Below are positions 27,101 through 35,289 of a stretch of DNA of 48,708 nucleotides, one piece after another. The notes under the pieces are model-generated. The model saw only the letters and a list, made by a program, of their open reading frames with translations, was not told where the DNA came from and searched no databases. Within the stretch, counting starts at the first letter, position 1. Each line of letters begins with the position of its first letter. Origin of the DNA: a virus. The stretch is from positions 1-48,708 of the IMG/VR virus record IMGVR_UViG_3300010354_000140, one strand, 5' to 3'. The translations under genes were made by a program, and so were the position numbers.

Positions 27101-27882
27101 AGATCGTGCAAGCCCTGCTGGAAATCAATCATTGGACGAAATCCAGCAGCATGAAGTTTGCCGCAGTCTAGTGCCATGAAAACAGACTGCTCAGTTCCAT
27201 CGGCATGAATAGAGGAGATTTCGCTTTGAGAGCCAAGAATATCGCGAGCCTCGTAAACGATGTCCTCTAAAAATTCATACCGGCCACTGCCAATGTTAAA
27301 AACTTGACCATGCGGAGCTTTGTTGCTCAGCAAATACATGGCACGGCACACGTCCACAATGTGAATAAAATCACGACACATCTCCTTAATGACCACCACT
27401 GGCTCATTAATTGCCAGTTTGTTTATTAAAAAATGAAGAGCGTTTCGCTTCATGCTTCCATTGTCAGGCCCTCCATAAACATTCCCTAGACGGAATATCC
27501 TCCATTTCATGCCATGGCTAGCGCAATAGTCAATAACCAGTTCTTCCGCGAAGCATTTTGTCATTGAATAGATGCCATGCGGGAAGCAATTATCATCCTC
27601 TCTCATTGTCGTCTCACGACGCCCATAAACAAACCAACTGCTTACAAAATTGAATTCCTCCACTCCTGCTTGACGGCATGCGTCTAGCCGTTTCATCAAT
27701 GCAGTGAGATTGGTGTCGGTATCAATCCAAGGAGTTGATGTGCTGTTGGTCGTGGTGCTAATCAAATAGAGAACGCGCTTGCTGCGTGGTTTTAAGCGTT
27801 CGCGCCCTACAGGCAAACACGGAAATAATGCAGAAAAATAGGAGCCAATAATACCAGTGGCTCCGTAAACACTAAGAGTCAA
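27025..27882 (-). CDS. NAD-dependent sugar epimerase/reductase (extended SDR), 285 aa
   Basis: Rossmann start MTLSVYGATGIIGSYF with G7-x-x-G10-x-x-G13, then VSSWFVYGRRET and a catalytic Y104-x-x-x-K108 (YSMTK), followed by RLGNVYGGPDNGS and an FNIGSGRYEFLEDIV segment. This is the extended SDR family of NDP-sugar epimerases and dehydratases. Next to RfbH it may be the reductase that sets C4 of the 3,6-dideoxy sugar (paratose/abequose synthase-like); that specific role is inference. It begins with TTG (27882), the only start that gives an intact nucleotide-binding motif. It overlaps the RfbH start and lies just downstream of a DUF6496 gene. Confidence 0.82.
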   Translation of the reverse strand: MTLSVYGATGIIGSYFSALFPCLPVGRERLKPRSKRVLYLISTTTNSTSTPWIDTDTNLTALMKRLDACRQAGVEEFNFVSSWFVYGRRETTMREDDNCFPHGIYSMTKCFAEELVIDYCASHGMKWRIFRLGNVYGGPDNGSMKRNALHFLINKLAINEPVVVIKEMCRDFIHIVDVCRAMYLLSNKAPHGQVFNIGSGRYEFLEDIVYEARDILGSQSEISSIHADGTEQSVFMALDCGKLHAAGFRPMIDFQQGLHDLCTLRRFSTPGHILTDKKLRQLLPV

Positions 27883-27909
27883 GCAATTTTCTTTTTAACT
27901 TTGGCCATT

Positions 27910-28158
27910 TTAGTCTTCCATTTCCTCTTGGCCCATTTCTTCTTCGGGCTCCTCGACTTCCATGCACATCATGGTGTCAATATAGGCATCCCAGTATTCA
28001 TCGCTTTTGTCTTGCTTGCTCATGCCAGCTTCGGAGAGAGCAATTGCAATGGCCTGTTTCCGATTGGTTACAACTTTCTTGTCACTACCTTTTAAGGTGC
28101 CAGCTTTAAATTCCCGCATTACTTTGGCAACTTTTGCCTGTTTTTCTTTTTTAGTCAT
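27910..28158 (-). CDS. DUF6496-like small basic protein, 82 aa
   Basis: I prefer the ATG at 28158 to the TTG at 28182. The sequence contains KVMREFKAGTLKGSDKKVVT followed by NRKQAIAIALSEAGM, the core of the DUF6496 family of small lysine-rich proteins. The C-terminus is acidic and Met-rich (CMEVEEPEEEMGQEEMED). Nothing links it to sugar metabolism; it may be a small regulatory or DNA-associated protein placed inside the cassette. Function unknown. Confidence 0.75.
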   Translation of the reverse strand: MTKKEKQAKVAKVMREFKAGTLKGSDKKVVTNRKQAIAIALSEAGMSKQDKSDEYWDAYIDTMMCMEVEEPEEEMGQEEMED

Positions 28159-28165
28159 GACTCCA

Positions 28166-28876
28166 TTAACCAATAAAACCAATGTTAGCTTCTTTCACTT
28201 TTCCATGCCCAAAGAAATGATCGCGATGCAGAAGTAATGCCGTGATCATACGCTCAGCAGTGAATGCAATTGATCGACGTTGATACCCTTGAAGGCTTCG
28301 GCAAAGTTCCATATTCTCCACGTAAAACGGTTGCATTGTTTCATAAACTAATTCAGCATATTTATCAAACAAAACCTTAGGACCTCTTGCCATATTGCAT
28401 CCATGAAACAAATGCTGATTCCATGCATAGTCAACCATTTCAGGCGTCAGTGGAATGCGCTTGCGATGGGCCAGGTCCATGGAAATGGCGTAGGCGGGGA
28501 AAATGGAATGACAGTCTTCGTACTGCCGACGCACACTGCCAAACACAGCAGGAGGTGGCACGTAAAGCACATCCTCCTCACTGTTCCCCACTTCATCGTC
28601 ATTCCATGGCCTTCGATATTGGCATACGCCTAAATGGCTGTCATTCTTGTTTTTCCATGCCCAAAGAAGCACTGTTAAATCACCAAAGATATCATTAAGC
28701 GTGGAGAAATTCTGGCCTTCATCGTCAAGCTCCCAGCCCATTTTCTTGTATTTTTCTGCATCGCTGCATAAAGCCGCCCCGCCAAGCACGGGCACAATAG
28801 TGCCATTAGTGCTAGTGAAACGAGGCGGTTGATCAGCAATGCAGCAACAATAAAGCGTTGGCGAATTATTTGCCAT
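28166..28876 (-). CDS. Glycosyltransferase, DUF4422-like, 236 aa
   Basis: Start set at ATG 28876, with AGGTG just upstream; it overlaps the preceding gene by 11 bases. The protein holds a WELDDEGQNFSTLNDIFGDL segment, then NDSHLGVCQYRRPWND, the characteristic H-x-G-x-x-x-Y-R-R-x-W/F motif of DUF4422 glycosyltransferases. AYAISMDLAHRKRIPLTP and NQHLFHGCNMARGPKVLFDK follow. These are GT-A-like enzymes in capsule and O-antigen clusters. Probably adds a sugar to a polymer or virion protein, using activated sugars from host or phage. Confidence 0.75.
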   Translation of the reverse strand: MANNSPTLYCCCIADQPPRFTSTNGTIVPVLGGAALCSDAEKYKKMGWELDDEGQNFSTLNDIFGDLTVLLWAWKNKNDSHLGVCQYRRPWNDDEVGNSEEDVLYVPPPAVFGSVRRQYEDCHSIFPAYAISMDLAHRKRIPLTPEMVDYAWNQHLFHGCNMARGPKVLFDKYAELVYETMQPFYVENMELCRSLQGYQRRSIAFTAERMITALLLHRDHFFGHGKVKEANIGFIG

Positions 28877-29579
28877 ACACCTGCTTAGCGGCCCATAGCT
28901 CATTGTAATTGTTAACGCTCTTTGCGCCAAGCCCAGTTAAATCACCGCCACCGGCCGGTTTACTCCAGGCCATAATTGTGCCGTCTGGCAAGACGAATGC
29001 CCTGTTTTTCTGCTGATGCGTAGGAGTAAGCTCAAGATAATCGCCATAAACAAAATCAGCTTGACTGCCATTTTCTGCCAACGCTTGCCCTAAAAGCGTG
29101 GGGCCAGTGGGACACAATGGAGTGATGCCATAATATTTTTCTTTGCAATTTTGCACAATTTTTTGAATGGCAATTTGCAAAGCTTTATTGTCTGGCTGAG
29201 AATAAAGAACAGTAGTAGCGCATGCCCAGCTTGTATAACTAAAGCGTTGAATGTCTCGGAAGGCTAGGAATTTGATTCGATCGCCAATGTCCACAGCGTT
29301 AACAGCCCTAACGCCAATGTCAAAATACCAGCCGCCGAAGTGATTAAGGAGGCAGAAGCGCCCCAAGTCTGCCTTATAAGAGAACGGACGTAAAGAGTCG
29401 TAAGCCCATAAAACGTCAGAATCATAATTATCAGCAATGAAAGCACGGAGAGAATCATTGTTATAAATCTTGTGGTGGGCTTGGGGAAAAATTGAATCAA
29501 TGGTGCCAGTGGCATATTCCAGAAAAGGAGAAAGCTTTTCTTCTGGATTGGTAGTAAGAAAGATTTGTGAAATTTGCAT
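28866..29579 (-). CDS. Glycosyltransferase, GT32-like (OCH1-type), 237 aa
   Basis: Start at ATG 29579, five bases after the GT4 gene stop begins. The central motif KADLGRFCLLNHFGGWYFDI matches the GT32/Gly_transf_sug signature (K-A-D/S-x-x-R-x-x-x-L-x-x-x-G-G-x-Y-x-D). In most family members the last box is Y-x-D-x-D; here it reads YFDIG, so the second Asp is Gly. A PTGPTLLGQAL segment near the C-terminal third is also typical. Metal binding at the D-x-D site might be altered. Third-enzyme context within the sugar cassette. Confidence 0.78.
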   Translation of the reverse strand: MQISQIFLTTNPEEKLSPFLEYATGTIDSIFPQAHHKIYNNDSLRAFIADNYDSDVLWAYDSLRPFSYKADLGRFCLLNHFGGWYFDIGVRAVNAVDIGDRIKFLAFRDIQRFSYTSWACATTVLYSQPDNKALQIAIQKIVQNCKEKYYGITPLCPTGPTLLGQALAENGSQADFVYGDYLELTPTHQQKNRAFVLPDGTIMAWSKPAGGGDLTGLGAKSVNNYNELWAAKQVYGK

Positions 29580-29581
29580 GA

Positions 29582-30805
29582 TCAACCAATGCGAGCGGGA
29601 GTGCCAAAGCCTTTAAAAGTAGTCTTGGTTTTAGTCTCGTTTAAGACGCGATTGACAGTGCTAAGTAATTGTTTCTGAATGTAAGGCCAAGTGAAAGGCT
29701 CTTCGCGCATGCGCTTATAGCACCATTGCCCATGCTTCTTCAAGGCCTCGCGATTGTCGTAGTAGTAAGTAAGGATTTCTGCGGCTGCTTCAGGATCAGG
29801 GAGGTAGCGATCAAGGCCATAATTCCTATCGGTTTCAATGGCATTATGCGGAATGCGCGGCAATTCATCAAAGATTTCAGCCAGGCTCGTATGATCCGGC
29901 ACCACTTGCATCACGCCAACAGATCCATGTTCTGTATTAACCAAGCCCCACCCTTCGCCAATGCAAGTGTTAATGCCAATATCACAAGCGTTATAAACTT
30001 TATTTAACTGTTCAATGGGCAGGCAATTATCTGTTGAGAACGAAGGACTTGTCAAAATCAACTTGCCAGTAGCATCGTATCCTTCATCGCGAGCAATGCG
30101 CTTAAATAATGGCACGATGTCCCACCCCAAGTCTTTGCTGCCCATATTGAGCCACAAACGCGCATCGTCTTTATCTTTCGCAAATTTAATAAATGCTTTC
30201 AATGTAAGATCAATGCGCTTACGCGGTTGATTTCGATTGCCGTTGAAAACAATGAATACATCCTCCGGCACGCCAAGCTCGCGCCGACATTCCATTTTGT
30301 CCAGCGGGAAGAATTTATCAAAGTCAGTGCCGTGGCCAATAATGTCCACGGGCTTTGTATAGCCCATCGTTTTTAATTCTTTATTCGCGAATTGCGTATA
30401 AGTGGCGAGCCCATCCCATTCCATCATTGGCGCAGCGAGGTCCGGGAATAGCCCATAGGAGTCAATGGGGGTATAAACAAACCATTTGAAGCCAAATTGC
30501 TCCTTTAATGGTTTAGCTCGTTCCCATAACTGCAGCGCAATCCAGATATCATTAGTCACCCAAACTAGATCCGGCCTTTCTGCTTGAATAATTCCTGCAA
30601 TGCGATGACTCCCGAATGGATCGTGGCCATGCAGCATGGCGGGATAAACCTTGTATTGCTTCGTCTCTGGATGAGGGTCACCATGATGATTGACCGCGAG
30701 CACTACCACTTCATGCTCTTTAGCCAATGCGGGAAGTAGGTATTGAGCAACTCTTCCAAACCCGGTTTCTACAAACGCATCCCCGCAGTAAAGTATTTTT
30801 GACAT
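29582..30805 (-). CDS. Glycosyltransferase family 4-like, 407 aa
   Basis: GT-B enzyme: N-terminus MSKILYCGDAFVETGFGRVA, a linker, then NGNRNQPRKRIDLTLKAFIK (the nucleotide-binding helix region). Then follow INTCIGEGWGLVNTEHGSVG, with the E-x7-E motif in GEGWGLVNTE, and QVVPDHTSLAEIF. These features fit retaining GT4-type transferases that take NDP-sugars. It is the first gene of the sugar cassette, separated from the Mu-F-like gene by only 37 bases. Acceptor and sugar are unknown; 3,6-dideoxyhexose transfer is one possibility given the neighbours. Confidence 0.85.
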   Translation of the reverse strand: MSKILYCGDAFVETGFGRVAQYLLPALAKEHEVVVLAVNHHGDPHPETKQYKVYPAMLHGHDPFGSHRIAGIIQAERPDLVWVTNDIWIALQLWERAKPLKEQFGFKWFVYTPIDSYGLFPDLAAPMMEWDGLATYTQFANKELKTMGYTKPVDIIGHGTDFDKFFPLDKMECRRELGVPEDVFIVFNGNRNQPRKRIDLTLKAFIKFAKDKDDARLWLNMGSKDLGWDIVPLFKRIARDEGYDATGKLILTSPSFSTDNCLPIEQLNKVYNACDIGINTCIGEGWGLVNTEHGSVGVMQVVPDHTSLAEIFDELPRIPHNAIETDRNYGLDRYLPDPEAAAEILTYYYDNREALKKHGQWCYKRMREEPFTWPYIQKQLLSTVNRVLNETKTKTTFKGFGTPARIG

Positions 30806-30842
30806 AGAGGCAAATAAGCTTGCCCAATACTAATGGTGGTTT

Positions 30843-31523
30843 TTACACTTGCACAGTCGGCATTTGTTGGCGGAAATATTTCACACTACACCTGCAATTG
30901 CTACGACATGCACAACGTTGTCCGGGAAGTGGCAAACTGCCCATTGGAACCACGCCTCGTGCTGCATAGTCCAAGCAATCCTGACAATGCTTGGCTTGGC
31001 TATCGAGAATCCTTCTCATTAAGCTATATCCTTGCTTCCCTTGCCGAATTGTGGCACCTTCCCAATAAGAGCCTCGCACAGCTTGAGCATATAAGCTGAT
31101 GCGAGCAAGAGCCATGGCAGGAGAAACGCGGCCATCCAAAAGATCGCGAGCAAAACCCTGTAAGTAAGCATATTCCACGCGGAGACGCTGCCCAATCCTC
31201 CCCCAGTCCGCTTGAACCATAGTGTCCTTTCCGCCATTACCAATAATTGCTGCTTGAACATGCGTCAGCTTAAGAGCTTCTCTTACAGATGATTGCCACT
31301 GATCCAGCGTGATATCGCCGCGACTAAGCATGTCTGTATAACGACGTAAAGCAGCAGCAAGCTTGTTAATTCGACCATCCACCAATGCCTCCACAGCACG
31401 TTGACTGAGGAAACGTCCATTAGCACCGCGATACCTACCACTGATAGGGTCGTAGCGCCAGGATGATTGATCAAAGCGGACAATGGCATCAGCGAATTGG
31501 GAAAGATCATTGAGGCTGGTCAT
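30843..31523 (-). CDS. Mu gpF-like minor head protein, 226 aa
   Basis: Starts MTSLNDLSQFADAIVRFDQS, overlapping the portal gene end by 17 bases. The C-terminus has the cysteine cluster HCQDCLDYAARGVVPMGSLP followed by GQRCACRSNCRCS. This is the head-morphogenesis (Mu F/SPP1 gp7) signature 'C-x-x-C ... G-x-x-P-x-x-x-x-P-x-P-G ... C-x-C-x-x-x-C-x-C'. These proteins are internal head components associated with the portal. Position directly after the portal is the norm. Confidence 0.82.
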   Translation of the reverse strand: MTSLNDLSQFADAIVRFDQSSWRYDPISGRYRGANGRFLSQRAVEALVDGRINKLAAALRRYTDMLSRGDITLDQWQSSVREALKLTHVQAAIIGNGGKDTMVQADWGRIGQRLRVEYAYLQGFARDLLDGRVSPAMALARISLYAQAVRGSYWEGATIRQGKQGYSLMRRILDSQAKHCQDCLDYAARGVVPMGSLPLPGQRCACRSNCRCSVKYFRQQMPTVQV

Positions 31524-33393
31524 CCTCTGCCTCCAGGATATCCTTAAAGCGCTCAGGCGCTTCTTGCTTCCATTGATTCAATGCAGCAGAAATGTCTTCT
31601 TCATCAATTAACGAAGCTTCGTCAATGTCAGCAAGAATGAGGCCACTGGTTTTTAATGGCTCAGCGTCTTTCTTGAAATATTCGGCCGTCTTTTTCTTTC
31701 CCTTGAAGGCCCCTTCCATTGAACCATGCTTACGCTTGTACAAATCTTTATATTTCTGCGTAACATAAGCGCCAGCAACTGCACTTGGCCAAGTTTTAAA
31801 TTTTGCTTTTGCTGCAGCCACTGCTTGTTTGTGAAGCTCTTTATCAGTGAATTCCACGTCTCCCCTAATTTCTTCTAAATCACGAGGCAGATAAAGGCCG
31901 GCAGCATCTTGAACTTCCCGACTGCCGTCCATTGGCAACGTGCCATTTTGCTGGTCCATTGGATCGCGACCGCCAGGAGGCACTGCTAAACCACTCTTCC
32001 CTTGAGTGGAACCACCCCCAGCTTGAGCAGGAAGTTCCCGCACTACGGACGGATCCAGAGTCAGCTCCATTGACCATTCGCTGCCCCCATAACGAGCGTC
32101 TGCCACTTCCTTGGGACTCAACACGCCAAGTTGGATGTAACGCCCATCTACGGCCGCTACACGCGCACGCACATCTGCCATTTCGCGCTCATTAAGCTCG
32201 AACAATGGATTAAAGGCGATGCGCCAAGAATCGGGCAGCTGTCCATTTGTTGGCCCCTCTTTGCTCAGCATGATCAGTTCCATCAGCTTTTTAATGTGAC
32301 GCTTGAAATGGACGCTCTGATAGTCAGCAAGCGTTTTGGCGAAATCTCGCTCTTCACTACGACCAGTAGCGCCAAGCCCACTAGGACTTTCGCCAAATAA
32401 AACAGTGTGAGGAATTTTGCTCGCGCCAATAATATCCACGCGCAGCTTTTCTAACACTTCCCCAATGCCGCCAAAATTACGACTAATAAATTCAAGCTCT
32501 TCTTTTTCCGCATCAATTGCATAGCCGCGATAAATGCTCTTGCTCATATCGTTCACTTGTAAACGATCGCGAATGGAGCTTTCTTTACCAGCAGCAAGCA
32601 TTGCAGCCAAGCCCCTCACTTTATGCACGAAAATGTCAAATTCAGTGAGAAGCGTGGCGGCAGAATTAAGGCCAGTCCAATAATGCCGGAAACTGTCATA
32701 GACAGTTTGTAAGCAGCTCATGCCCCAGCCATAATTCCGTTGACGAATGCGATAGGGAAGCCAATCCCCATCAAACCGCAAAATTCTGTCCTTATGAATG
32801 TAGGTGAGAGTGGGCTCGTTAATTAAGTCGCCAGAAATAATTTGATAGTAAGTTGCCTTGGAATAGTCGTATAAATTCTCTTCGTTAATAACAGGCGCAA
32901 TCTGCCAACGGTCTAAACATTCAATTTCTTCAATGCGACGAATGTTCTTTTTATCTACGGGCATATAAGCAGGACGCCCATCATCAATAAATAGCAGCAA
33001 ACAAGCGCCGCCATAAAGACGAGAATTCTTTGCAGCCAAGTTTAAATGCTCAAGAATGTAAAGATCTTCAATAATTTGCTCTACGCCTTGCACTTCTTCT
33101 GCATTAACACCATCGCCGCCAAACAACACTTTGAAGCCTTTCCTCGTGGCTTGGTCTGCATAAATGTCAACAATGCGACGGGGAAGCCATTCTCCATATA
33201 AATTCTCCAGCTCCTCTTGAGCCAGGAAAACAGTGGCCGTTGTCTTGGTGTATTGAGCCTTATCACGGCCCGTTCCCATGCCAATCAGCACATTTTGAAG
33301 CCCATCAGCACGAATGCCTCCTTCACTAACATGCCCTAAATCCACGCCTTCTTTTTCCATTGATACTTTCAGGCCACCATGTATTGTTCCCAT
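31507..33393 (-). CDS. Portal protein (DUF1073-type) with C-terminal DUF5872-like tail, 628 aa
   Basis: The core matches the DUF1073 portal family: GEWLPRRIVDIYADQATRKG, AAKNSRLYGGACLLLFIDDG, WGMSCLQTVYDSFRHYWTGL, IIGASKIPHTVLFGESPSGL and GATGRSEERDFAKTLADYQS. Start placed at ATG 33393; an in-frame TTG at 33456 would add 21 residues and run through a palindrome. The last ~110 residues (from DKELHKQAVAAAKAKFKTWP, SAVAGAYVTQKYKDLYKRKH) resemble the small DUF5872 family rather than a portal, suggesting a fusion. The portal is the dodecameric ring through which DNA enters. It is divergent from the terminase. Confidence 0.86.
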   Translation of the reverse strand: MGTIHGGLKVSMEKEGVDLGHVSEGGIRADGLQNVLIGMGTGRDKAQYTKTTATVFLAQEELENLYGEWLPRRIVDIYADQATRKGFKVLFGGDGVNAEEVQGVEQIIEDLYILEHLNLAAKNSRLYGGACLLLFIDDGRPAYMPVDKKNIRRIEEIECLDRWQIAPVINEENLYDYSKATYYQIISGDLINEPTLTYIHKDRILRFDGDWLPYRIRQRNYGWGMSCLQTVYDSFRHYWTGLNSAATLLTEFDIFVHKVRGLAAMLAAGKESSIRDRLQVNDMSKSIYRGYAIDAEKEELEFISRNFGGIGEVLEKLRVDIIGASKIPHTVLFGESPSGLGATGRSEERDFAKTLADYQSVHFKRHIKKLMELIMLSKEGPTNGQLPDSWRIAFNPLFELNEREMADVRARVAAVDGRYIQLGVLSPKEVADARYGGSEWSMELTLDPSVVRELPAQAGGGSTQGKSGLAVPPGGRDPMDQQNGTLPMDGSREVQDAAGLYLPRDLEEIRGDVEFTDKELHKQAVAAAKAKFKTWPSAVAGAYVTQKYKDLYKRKHGSMEGAFKGKKKTAEYFKKDAEPLKTSGLILADIDEASLIDEEDISAALNQWKQEAPERFKDILEAEDDQPQ

Positions 33394-33423
33394 TCTAAAA
33401 GCTGGATAGATTGGCTTGTATTC

Positions 33424-33440
33424 ATGCACATGCTGTGCAT
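33424..33440. promoter_or_regulatory. 17-bp perfect palindrome in portal/terminase divergent gap
   Basis: ATGCACATGCTGTGCAT is a perfect palindrome with seven-base arms and a three-base centre. It lies in the 62-base gap between the portal (leftward) and terminase (rightward) starts, where a shared operator or promoter would sit. If the portal started at 33456 this would be coding; I consider the later start likelier. No clean sigma-70 boxes flank it. Confidence 0.45.
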
Positions 33441-33455
33441 CTTCTAGAAAATACA

Positions 33456-34823
33456 ATGCTTAAATGCTCAGACTTTGCTAAACACGCTCTTCAACTCACT
33501 CTCTACCCCAAGCAAGCTGAAATTCTTGATGAATTTTTCCAGCCGGGTATGTCCCATGCAGTATGGGCTCTCGGACGACGCTCTGGCAAAACGCTCATGG
33601 CAGCTATTGCCTGCATCTATATGTGCTTCGTCCTAGAAGAAGAATTTCGTAGACGCGTCAGAAAAGGAGAGCGATGGTACGTGGTAACAATTGCAAACTC
33701 TCAAGATCAAGCTCGCATTGCTCTCAACAACATCCGTCAGCTCATTATTGAAAGTCCCTTCGCTCAAGAAATTGTTCGCGAAACTGCTGACATCATTGAA
33801 ATTAGCAACAATTGCGTGTTTAAAGCCATTCCCACTTCCGGCCGCGCTGCTCGTGGCTTGGCTTGTGCCGGAGCAGTATTTGACGAGCTTGCTTTTGCCA
33901 ATGAAGGCGATGCCAACAATGGTGGTCGCGGCATTTACGACGCACTTTCTCCAGCCATTGCCCAGTTCGGAGGCAAAGGACGCATCCTTGAACTATCCTC
34001 TCCATGGCTAACTGACGGCATCTTCTACCAACATTTCAAAGAAGCATCATCAGGACGTTTCCCTTTTATGCAGGCCGTGAACCTGCCCACTTGGGAAATG
34101 AATCCAAGCATTTCGCAAGAGTTTCTTGACACAGAGCGTCAAAGAGACCCAGAGAAATTTAAAGTCGAATATGGGGCGCAGTTCGCCAGCAATCTTTCGG
34201 CTCTCGTAGCTAGTGATGTTATTGACGCTTGCATCGACGATCGTAGAGCCGTCCTACCTCCACGCCCACAGTTCCAAGGTGCTTATGTCTTGGCCCTTGA
34301 CCCTGCCAGGGGCGGCGTTGGCCGTGATGATTACACTGCTTGTATTGTTCATTTTGAAAACGGCACGTTAGTTGTTGATAAGTTCCATTCTTTTGTTGCT
34401 GATTTTGAAATCAATGGAAGGATGGAAGTAAATATCAATGCAGTGGAAGATTGGATTAAGGAGCAACATCGCCTCTATATCTTTGACACTATTGTGATGG
34501 ACCAGTTCAACAGCGCTGGCACCATTCAAACACTTGCAACTGATCTTCCCATCACTGAACTTACTTGGACTGTTAGTTCCAAGATGAAAGCTTTTAGCAA
34601 AATGCGAGAGCTGTTTAATGCAGGGCAAATCAATCTTTATCGCCACGAAAAAGCAATTATGCAGCTTAAAAACCTCACTGTTATCTACAAACCTAGTGGG
34701 CAATGGACTGTTACCGGCGGCAAAGCTACTGGCATTGACGACTTAGCTTTTGCCATGGCTGGTGCTATTCTCGCCGCAAGCAAAGACGATGATATTGCGT
34801 GGATCGAAAGTCTTATCTCCTAG
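33456..34823 (+). CDS. Terminase large subunit, 455 aa
   Basis: Starts MLKCSDFAKHALQLTLYPKQ at ATG 33456. Walker A is VWALGRRSGKTLMAA (K45), Walker B AVFDELAFANEG (D143, E144). The nuclease RNase-H fold shows D282 (LALDPARGGVGRDD), D349 (TIVMDQFNSAG) and a third acidic cluster D428-D429 (GIDDLAFAMAG). The length is typical of large terminase subunits. It cuts and pumps DNA into the prohead. Unusually it lies on the opposite strand from the portal and all other structural genes. No small terminase subunit was recognised nearby. Confidence 0.92.
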   Translation: MLKCSDFAKHALQLTLYPKQAEILDEFFQPGMSHAVWALGRRSGKTLMAAIACIYMCFVLEEEFRRRVRKGERWYVVTIANSQDQARIALNNIRQLIIESPFAQEIVRETADIIEISNNCVFKAIPTSGRAARGLACAGAVFDELAFANEGDANNGGRGIYDALSPAIAQFGGKGRILELSSPWLTDGIFYQHFKEASSGRFPFMQAVNLPTWEMNPSISQEFLDTERQRDPEKFKVEYGAQFASNLSALVASDVIDACIDDRRAVLPPRPQFQGAYVLALDPARGGVGRDDYTACIVHFENGTLVVDKFHSFVADFEINGRMEVNINAVEDWIKEQHRLYIFDTIVMDQFNSAGTIQTLATDLPITELTWTVSSKMKAFSKMRELFNAGQINLYRHEKAIMQLKNLTVIYKPSGQWTVTGGKATGIDDLAFAMAGAILAASKDDDIAWIESLIS

Positions 34824-34875
34824 TATGATTTTCGAATATTAGTTCCGTCATGATGTGACTTATTGCGAATTAACT

Positions 34876-35118
34876 ATGCAGGAAACTAAGTTTCTTGTTC
34901 TTCTTCTTGAAAATGGCGTGTCAAGACAAACAGCTCTTCAGCTTCTTGCCGCCGAGCATTTATACATGCCCACTCTCCTTCCTAAACTCCGCCTGCATTT
35001 GAAGTGTCTTAAGACTACGGAAGGTCTTGAGCGATGCCTTCAGGAAAGCGAAAGCTCGTTTGAAGAATATTGCCAAAAGCATCCCGACGCTCAAGATTGT
35101 CGCGAATACGACGTTTAA
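34876..35118 (+). CDS. Small protein with CP12-like C-terminus, 80 aa
   Basis: The C-terminus SFEEYCQKHPDAQDCREYDV closely resembles the last segment of CP12: C-x8-C with E-x-x-P-x-A/E-x-x-C-R-x-Y-D at the very end. In CP12 this disulfide loop binds GAPDH in the Calvin-cycle GAPDH-CP12-PRK complex. The first 55 residues (MQETKFLVLLLENGVSRQTA and following) do not match CP12 and lack its N-terminal cysteine pair and AWD-VEEL core. They look like a separate helical domain. It follows the terminase by 52 bases, on the same strand. GAPDH binding is inference; alternative: chance resemblance of a short cysteine motif. Confidence 0.55.
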   Translation: MQETKFLVLLLENGVSRQTALQLLAAEHLYMPTLLPKLRLHLKCLKTTEGLERCLQESESSFEEYCQKHPDAQDCREYDV

Positions 35119-35125
35119 CCCTGCT

Positions 35126-35212
35126 ATGCTCTTAGAGCTTTCGCGAAGCACGCTGGCCAGCGTTAACAATGGGCTTCTTGGGGAAGAAGTCCTACAGACC
35201 ATCCAGAACTAA
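35126..35212 (+). CDS. Possible tiny frame (28 aa) between CP12-like gene and tRNA
   Basis: ATG 35126 starts MLLELSRSTLASVNNGLLGE and stops at 35212. The same frame is open upstream to a TTG at 35027 within the CP12-like gene, which would make 61 residues. No ribosome site is visible for either start. The rest of the interval to the tRNA (35213-35289) holds only a 13-codon frame starting at an ATG. Weak evidence; listed because nothing else occupies this stretch. Confidence 0.25.
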   Translation: MLLELSRSTLASVNNGLLGEEVLQTIQN

Positions 35213-35289
35213 GGCCATGGGCCGACCTATGGTTAAATGGCGTATAAAGGCGGATTGAAGCCCCGCTCTCGCCTCCTTAGTTCTCTTGA

